DNA of 64,000 bases, taken from NCBI RefSeq assembly GCF_002443255.2, contig NW_019211454.1:21109037-21173036 (forward strand). The letters run 5' to 3'. The first letter of the stretch is position 1; each line of letters starts with the position of its first letter. The position numbers and the translations under genes were made by a program. A model generated the notes under the pieces. It was not told the DNA's origin. It did not search any database and worked only from the letters and a program-made list of their open reading frames with translations. Below are positions 37,001-46,594 of this stretch, in pieces. This DNA is from Varroa destructor. Its lineage: Eukaryota; Arthropoda; Arachnida; Mesostigmata; Varroidae.

Positions 37001-40000
37001 GCCAAAAACATATGATTATGTGTCCAAAGTTGCTTTTGACCTTCTGCTTAGAAATGATTACGTATAAGGTTGTTAGAAGGGCTTTAGTTTACTTTTATTT
37101 ACCTTCACTTACCATCGAAAGACAATTGCTTTCAACTAGTTGTAATTTTCTGGTGGTAAGCAGTATCTTTTTCCCTTAAATTTAGTTTCCAAAAATGAAT
37201 GTTTATAGCTAAAAGGGCATATTTTCCACACTTACCTTATTTTGCCTTTCGCAAAAGTTAGAAAACTAGTTAAGAAACATGGAATATTTGTTTCGTGCGT
37301 AGTAAGTACTTACTTGAAACGACTGCTTGAATGTGGTTTGATATGTTCAAGGATGGAATCCTGAGCCTGAGGAATATAACCCACCCCCTGTCACTCATAC
37401 GAGGCCCATGAGAACCGCAAGTGATAAATAATTCCGTGAATCGGCCGAAAAGATGCGCTGAGAACTTTCGGCAATATTGAATACCGAAAAGAACGAGCAC
37501 ATGAAAGTATGGCTTTTTACTGGCTCCCAGTACCTCGCCCTGCACTGAGCAACATGCGCCCATAATCAATTTCGTAGCAGAATCGTCATAAGTGATAGAA
37601 AATGGCACCTCCGCGTCAAAATCAAACAGAGAAAAGAATTGGCAGCTTCGGGAGATAAGCCTAAGCTCCGATAAGCATATCTTCATAACAAAACGATCAT
37701 GGATTTGGTGCACCTAAAACGGCCATTTATACCGGAGAATGCTCCAGGAAAACAGGTTCAAATGCATCAAATAAACGAGGCTATGCAACAGAAAGGACTA
37801 TCGGGCTTAATAAAGTTATACGTCTTTGCGACAATGTTAGACCATAACAAGGCAAACATCGTTAAAACAAACACCTTAGTGGAGGTTGTTTTGTACTTCT
37901 TCCTTTTTAATTAACACCTATTCTGGTCCTTGACAATTGGAACCCATAACAAAAACTGATTAGCGAGTTTTTTAGTATTACACTTGAAAATTTCTGACAA
38001 GACATGGTATCTTAGTTGATAGACAAGAAAGGATCGTAGGATTTTTAGAGAAACACATTTGATCGTTCCATTGGCCGCTCAAAGATATGTTCTCCGATAC
38101 GCCTATAAGGCCGAGGCATTGCCTCGAGCTAGCAACATCCACAGAGGTTATTTGTGCAATGTGAAAATAAATTATCTATGATATTTGATACCTTATTTTC
38201 TCTAATCGAAGTTTAACTTAGGCTTCATAAACAGGTGTTAGGCGTAGCCACCGGAGATGCTAAATAGATTGCACTGTTTGCCTATTTTTTCACCAGAACG
38301 ATACTCGCTCATATTCATCTCAACGGAGCCTCGAACTGGCTCTCCAGAAATCGATAGGTAAGCACTTGTAACAATATTACTAATTAGTTACGTATTTTGT
38401 ATTTAATAAATCCTACTTTTATATATTTCTATTTGCCATAAGAAAATGGCGTAAATTCGGTAATGTTCATATTTTAATAGATATTACTTCAATTATGTTG
38501 TAAGCCTTTCCATGGAATACCAGATATCTTGCACCTTTATACTGACATCGTTCTGAACTAACACTGAAGTGAGGTGACCGTTCATTATGAAAATGACTGT
38601 TTTTAAAGTGACCCTCAAAGCAGACTTGCGTTAAACGAAGTTTCATTTTAGAATTTCTCGTATTGCAAATGGTCGAAATAAGCGGCGAAAGAAAAGCGCA
38701 TAAGAATTAATATTTCACGGGTACAAAAGATAAAAAACGTGTGGGGCAAATAAGCACATCGTTTTACCTTTCTTCTGATAAGGCCACATTTGTGATAGGA
38801 TTTCTATCTAGTTACAGGATTTAACCTTGAGTACACAATAAACCTATGCGTTAGACGCATGCAATAACCATATTCAAAAACAGGCATCGTTTCTACGATA
38901 TGGTTTCTTGAACAATATATGACATCGTCGTTTTTAACGATCGTTATCTTTAAGAATCTTCGGCAATTTCGCACAGCCTGCGATAGTGTACAGTCTAATT
39001 TTGAAGAGGTAATTTGTTGATTCAAACACCAAAGATGACAGGCAAAGGGAGAACAGGACGTAGAATCAGCTTTAAATTTCAAGAAGTTCAAGACTCTGGT
39101 ACGTCTGAGACCGAATAAACTAGATGCGAGTACGTATAAAGTTTCTGCCATGCGCAATGGATATAATGGGCGTTGTGTTGAGGCGGGCAAAATTTGACGA
39201 CGAGAACGGGCTGTATTTGGTTGACTCATAAGGCCCGGATACGTGCGATGTATAAAATCGCTCTTATCACGTAATGTCTCTTTTGGTGTTGTACCAACCT
39301 TCAATGTACAACACTCGTAGCGGGTCACTTGCTGACTAAGCACCATTAATACTCTTTAACATTCGTTGTTTATTTGAACTAGGATTTAAATTGTCGCTTA
39401 CTTAGCATTACCCAAAACTGGTAAAAAAGCTTTTTAAATGGACGTAACCTAGCTTGGATAACATACTTTGCTCTCTTTATCTCCATTGGTAGACTTCGCC
39501 CGCAGTGGCCAAAAAGAGCAAATTCTGCACGTCTTTTACCATGCGAGGCACAGACCTTTCGGTTCACGGCGAAACTATATGATGCGAATGTAAGCCAGCT
39601 TTACTTCATGAAAAACCTTCATATATGCATTCATATAATATGAAGACTGAAACTTCAAAGCAAGGAAGGCACTTGCATGCGAAGCATTTTCTGTTTATAG
39701 CATTCTATATTTTGTCTCACGATTGAGTACGGAAAATTCCATCTGAGCGCCAATTAAATTATACGCGATGTCGACAAAGCTAACTAAATGTTCTAAACCT
39801 TCGTGTTGATTTAAGGCAGCGTAAGGATTTTTGCAGCCAAATCCTGCGTGACAAATACAGTCAGGTACAATTGCATCAGCGATTTGATTGATGCTTATTC
39901 ATCTTACGATCACATAATAAGTTTTTTCTATCTTCTTTGAAAAACGGCCCTGAGGCTTGACCAAGCCGATGCGAATTTGACCATTGCTTTCTGCAAAAGG

Positions 40001-43000
40001 TCCTGCATCTTCTTTGCTAATCCTAGCGGGCATGCCCTTTAACCGGTACCTTTGAATTGTTCATAAGGGAGGTACGTATTCCAGTTGCATAAGCACTTTC
40101 ATTAGTATTTTTATTATTAAATAGAGTAAGCAAAGAAAAGAGTAATACCAGAGCTGGTCAAAATGGTTCACGTGGCGTGGTTCACCTGACCTCTCTGAAG
40201 AGGGAATGCAAGCGTCAAGCCGAGCAAGTCCTTAGGTGTGCCTTGGGTAACCCTTAAATTAAAACCTTTAAATCAGTAAGAATAATTATTGATTCATTAC
40301 GCGATAAATGACAAGTTCTCATGAACTCAAATTTCACTTAATATTCGTGTTAGAACCGTCAAAAGAAGCGGAAACATCCAAACCCTGTGGGATTTTTGCC
40401 ATTTATTTATTTCGTGGTAATTAGATAATAACGGTAATGTAATTTAAAGTTAACTTATCATTTAATCTGTGTTTAGAGAAATAGGAACGCATGAATCAAA
40501 AAACAAAGTTAACTTAGTATATCGACATTAAAATTTCTGCATTGGACATAGGAAGCCCATTGCAACGACAAGATGAATGAAAGTATCATCTGAGTACACA
40601 TTTCAACGATCGCTATTAAACGTAATGAAACAACAAGCAAATGGCGTCTATATCTTATTTCAGAGCATTTAAGCAAATCGAGCCGCGCCTCATCGCGCCA
40701 TACTCTAGTCAATGTCGAAGCAGCAAATCTAGAAAAAGCCTTTTTTACCATTAAAGGGATGACGTGTTCTTCCTGTGTGTCCACCATTGAGAACAACCTC
40801 AAAAAGGTAACTTTTAATGACCGATAAGCTATCTGCAAAAAACGTACGACGTCCTTTTAGATCCTCTAGCTTACCCACTTATTCGTTTCGGTTCATAGAT
40901 TTCTCTTTCCTTAATCTTTTTTTAGTGTTAGACCATGTCAGCATATTAAGATCAATAGATTAAGGGGGACATTAAAGGCGCATCTCCTTTGCGGGCAGTT
41001 GTTGCGGTCAGATGCAGTGCTTGTCGTGATTTTACCAACATAGTTCCTACAAGTACTAAATGCCCTACGTGCTTGCATCTGCATTTAATTTAATTTCTAG
41101 ATTCGGGGTATCCATTTCGTCCTCGTGGCACTTTTGGCAGAAAAAGCCGAAGTCCGATATAATCCTGAACTGATTTCGCCAGATGCAATCGCAGGAGCCA
41201 TAGACTCAATGGGTTTTGAAGCTGAAGTACTTGCCGATACCCAGTGCCCTCCAGGACAACTTGTAGTTATGGTAAGTCGATTGATGCACGTCTAATTTAT
41301 GCAACTTGCTTCCCTTCTAAAATTAAAAAGAAAAAAACAAACTGTTGATGACAAGTGAAATAATAAACGTGTTGTGACATATAATATTACATGGCGGGAT
41401 TAAAAAAGCGATCACTCGCTCTGTCGACAGCCATTTAACCCGGTAGTTAGAGAACAGAAAACATTTCCCCAGAAAGTCCTTATAAAGAAAGTGTCCTACA
41501 TATTTCTCTACGGTGCAGCCACGGTGAAGTGTTTTTCATTGCAGTTAAGGTTTTTATAGGAACGTAGTCAAAGCGTCCATGTTACGCTGATAATCCCGCC
41601 TCTTTATCGAACACAAAAAACCTTAATATTATCAAGAACTCCTTAATTTAACTAACAACACAACGTATAATATTCCTACTCACTGCAACTAAAAAGCAAA
41701 AGATTTTTGTCGAACGCAGATCTTGTATGAATAACAGATATCATATGAGTTATTCTTGTTAGTGTCGACGAAGCCTTTTTATGTGCAAATGCAGTCATTA
41801 TATCATACTTATGGCTTCGTGCAGTAAATACATTCAAATTGCATTAAGAAAGAAAGGGCTACTTTACCTTGCCATTCCAAACGCTCTCTACTCGTTATAC
41901 AATAAAATGTCTCCGTGATAAGTGTTTTTGTAATGGTAGTTGTTGTAATTAATAGAATCAACATTAACTTAATACAGATCAAAGGAATGACTTGTGCTTC
42001 GTGCGTGAACAGCATAGAAAAAGCAGTATTTCGTATTCCTGGAGTGACTAGCGCAAATGTAGTACTGAGCACCCAAAAGGGCACTTTTACGTTCGATGGT
42101 GACGTTGCTGGCCCACGCGCTATTGTAGAAGCCATTGAGGTAAGTGTTATTGGACTTAAACTCTTCTTCCATGATCTATTCACAACATCGTAGATCAGGC
42201 CAAGTCTGCTTACGTAAATAGAGGCTGTTTATATTTACATATAAAAGAACGTCTGCTCCGATCATAATGGATAAGATGAAGTTTAAATGTATAAATAAAT
42301 GCGAGTAAATGAATCTCTTCCGTTTGTGGCGGTTTTCGTTGTAGCTCCATATACACAAACGGGTTGCATTAAAATGCGGCTCCAACAGATACCCTATGGT
42401 GCTGATTTATTATTAGGTGACTACTGTATCAACGTGTTTGTTGCAGAATAATAGCATTTCAAGCAAGCTGCTTGCATGCCTTACCTTAGACCATGATCGG
42501 TCACGATTCTGCTGAACTCTAAAAATATCTCGAAAAAGTCATTAGAGAAAGGGTCAGCACCCTTTCCATTAATTTCTGGCGTCAACAGCTGCTTTTACTC
42601 CTGCTGCTATGTTGTGCCCTGCCTATTTACCTGGATGCATAAAAAAAAGCCGAATAATAAAGGTCATCGCTGCATGCCATGGTGTTCATACGTGCAGACC
42701 AAGCGAAGGGCCTGTACCAAATCTGACGTGAACGGATCGGACAGATATTCAGGAGAGTACAGTTTGGTATACATGGATGCTCGGTTTGCTGATGCTGCAC
42801 CTTCCGTCATCAGTGGGGCTTGATAGGTTACGGCAAATGGTCTGCTCGTACTATTGTACGACGCGATAGGTGAAGAATGATCGTGCGATTGGGAACCTCT
42901 CCATCTTAGCATAGGAAAAATAGTTTGACGAGACTAGCCAGTGGAAAGATGCAAGAGTCTTTCGTGTGTTGGATAAATTCGACCAATACACGCTACTGTA

Positions 43001-46000
43001 AATGTTCTTCATATTAAACAAATGTTTATGTGGCGCTTTACATTCTTTAATGTATGCAGCGCAAAAAATTCTGACACAAGTATTTACATGGTATTTTGGA
43101 GAAAGCCTTAGGATACGTTACTCTTCAGTGGGTACGAAATTCTGTGCAGTTAAATATCGTGATATCATTCCTACATTGAAGTTGTCTTAATCTAATCAAG
43201 AATTTACTTGTAGATTTGGTTTTGCTTTTAACTCATAGGGGGCCGGTTTTGAAGTCCACCTTCCGTCCAGCGCGGATACCTCTATAGCGGATCGATTAAG
43301 CCATCGCTCCGAGATTGAGAAATGGCGGTCGGCCTTCCTTGTCTCGTTATTATTCGGGGTACCAACGATGGCAATCATGATTTTTTACATGGTAATAGCC
43401 CCTCAAAATGGAGGTGGCCATAAGCAAACGATGATTACTGAAGGTTTGTCTCTAGAGAACCTTCTCCTCTTTGCGTTGGCTACACCTGTTCAGGTAAGGA
43501 ATACTCTTTGATGGCTCTTTGTTAGACCATGTTGGCTTTATAATTGAAATGTAGTGTTTGTTATTTAAAACAGACTAGCGTTGTGATAAATATCTATATA
43601 CAATGACGCTTCGCAAGATAATCTATATATAAATATATTGATGAAAAAATAAAGCCAGGCCGTTCTTGTCTTTCCTAGTCATTACTGATGCCCTTGGTCA
43701 ATGCATAGTTATTGCTACCTTAACATAACATTTCACACGTTGCATCTTTCCATTGCTGTCTCAGTTTATTGGAGGACGACATTTCTGCTGTCCTGCGCTA
43801 CGCTCGCTTCAACATGGTGCGGCCAACATGGATGTTCTTATCGTGTTGGCAACAACCATTTCATATCTCTACTCAGTTACGGTTCTCGGAATTGCGATGG
43901 CGACAAGGCAGTCTATGAGTCCTATGACATTTTTCGACACCGTGCCGATGCTCATCGTCTTCCTTTGCCTTGGAAGGTGTACAACGGCAACTTAATAAGA
44001 GAAATTATGATGATGATTAATTAATAACAATGATAATTAATAATTAATGTTATACGCTTAACCATGTTCTCATGACACAAGGCATTTTCATTTTCCCACT
44101 TTTTAACTCGTCACCATTTAAATTTCAACGATAATTTGTTTGCGTATAGATTTTTAGAATTTTAGAAGAAAAATGGCTTTTAAGTATACTGTCAGACCTA
44201 CAAGAGTGGAGGTGTACTTAAATAGTTAACAAGAAAGTCCATGGCCGTTTCGGTTGTTTGTGCTAAATCGCTTATTAACAATGTGGTACCCGTCAGATGG
44301 ATGGAGAGCGTAGCAAAGGGTGCCACTACGGAGGCGCTCACAAAACTCATTGAATTGGAACCCACTACAGCACTTCTGGTCAGTTCGGGGAACCATGAAG
44401 AAAAAGAGATTAACAAGCAACTGGTAGCACGTGGCGATCTAATCAAGGTAATTGATTTTAGTCAAACGAAAGCTGACTGTAACGAAGAACCGAAAAGGTG
44501 TCGTTAGCATGTTGCACGTGCAGTCTTGTGGATTACTAATTCGTTGAATAAAAGCAAATGTTAGCAAATAAAGCCTAAAGCGGGTCTTTCCTTCCAAACG
44601 TTACTAGTTACATGCTCTAAATGTGAATTTAGATGAACATGACCTAATCAGCTAAATGAGTGGAAGATCCAAACTGAAACACCTTATTCAAAACAGCTTT
44701 GCAACGATTCACCGATATACTCCATCAGTCCTGCCGATTTTTCATAAAACTTTCAAATAATTAAAACCTTTAATCTCTCAGCGTTAACGGAAGCTATATG
44801 TGCTTGGATATTCATTTTGCTTAAGTACATATTGAAATTGATCCAACATTTAGCGTATGCTATGATTAAACGTCATAACGCCTTGCGAACATAACATATA
44901 GCAATTCTCGCTTTATTTACAGGTGTTACCAGGTGCAAAGGTGCCGGTTGACGGTTGTGTCGTATCCGGCCATGGACAAGTGGATGAGTCCCACATCACA
45001 GGCGAATCTTTACCAGTCGATAAAAACCCTGATGATATAGTTTTTTCAGGCTCATTGAATATTAACGGAGTGCTTCTTATCAGAGCAACTCACGTGGGAC
45101 AGGACACGACCCTCGGACAAATAGTCAAACTGGTAACTTAGAAAATATAAATATAAATAAATTAGATTAAGTAATTTAGTGTTTATAAAAAAGCAATCCA
45201 TCGTTGGAATTAAGTCATTAAAACTATTGGTGGCATTCATTTATTTTAGATGTATCATAATTCCAATATACCGTTTAGTCATTGACTTAAACTAATTCAT
45301 TAAAATTTCAAATATGTCTATATATAGTATGGCTTTTTCGAGTACTTTTATGTCGTATGTAGGTACTATTCAAGAACTCTATTGTATGGTGATCGATGAT
45401 TTTCACATTAATAATTACGAACTAATAACGTTATATCAATGTTAGAACATTGCGCTCAAAGAGCTATCACTTAAAGCATCTCAAGCTTCGTCATAATTTG
45501 CAGGTCGAGCAAGCTCAAACGTCAAAAGCACCTATTCAGCAGTTGGCAGATAGGATAGCAGGCTACTTCGTGCCAGCCGTTTTTTCGTTGAGTGTGATAA
45601 CTCTTGGCGTATGGATGTTCATTGGTTTCACCAAGGTTGACATTATCCGTTCGTTCGTTGGAAAATATGAAGGAAGTGACTTAGAGGTGACCTTGCAGTT
45701 TGCCTTTCGCTGTGCTATTACTGTGTTGAGTATTGCGTGTCCATGCGCACTTGGCCTAGCAACTCCAACTGCTGTAATGGTCGGGACTGGTCTTGGAGCC
45801 AAAAACGGTATTTTCATTAAAGGTGCAGAGCCGCTCGAATTGTTGTCACAGGTAAAGTATGCCATAAGAGGTAACTTCACTCGTTTCAAATTTAGCATGT
45901 TTCAAATCAAATTGAACACATTACAATAAATGTAGAATGCAATAATACTGAAATCTGCTTCAAATCTTTTATCGAAAAAGTTACTGAGCTTTTGCGCTCC

Positions 46001-46546
46001 AGTGAAAACATGTAAAATTGATTATCACGGATAATACCAAAGTTTAAAAACGAACCGCATGCAAAAGTATCCAGCGCATTGAGCTATGCTATTACTATAT
46101 TGGTAAACCCATTTATGCTGGCAGCAGATATGTCTTGTCAACTTTTTTTAATCAGTCACCCACCCACTTTCTAGGATGATTTAATATATAAACACAGAAG
46201 ACAAGGAGATGAATTCGTCGAAATTCACGACAGTAAAATTATGAGCAACATTACTGGTATTTTCGGGGATTATTTTCTAATTCGACTTGATTATTTATCG
46301 CTATGATAAGCATCTTTAATGCATAGATGTTGATGCGCCGACGTTCCCACCTGACAAGCATTCACATAACATAAAGATTTATAGGTCTGTGCGCTCTATT
46401 CTGTTTTTCTTTCTGAGGCCTACGAAACGTTTTCACTTTGTGCCATTTCTCACCATGTGGTGCTACATAACTGGTCGTCCGAAAACACCGCCCTCGAGGT
46501 TTCTTGTACCCCTTTTAAAAAAGTTCCATATGATTTGAGTAATGCC

Positions 46547-46594
<48 letters not shown>

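Noticed and set aside
37270..37713. 147-codon minus-strand ORF in ATP7 intron 5
   Set aside because: No domain, no start or splice support, and it is within the length chance allows in a window this size.
40664..40666. Direct splice of ATP7 exon 5 to a GAG acceptor at 40666, avoiding the 61-bp exon
   Set aside because: It needs an unfavoured acceptor two bases after a strong CAG; the 61-bp exon has far better sites and exact phase.
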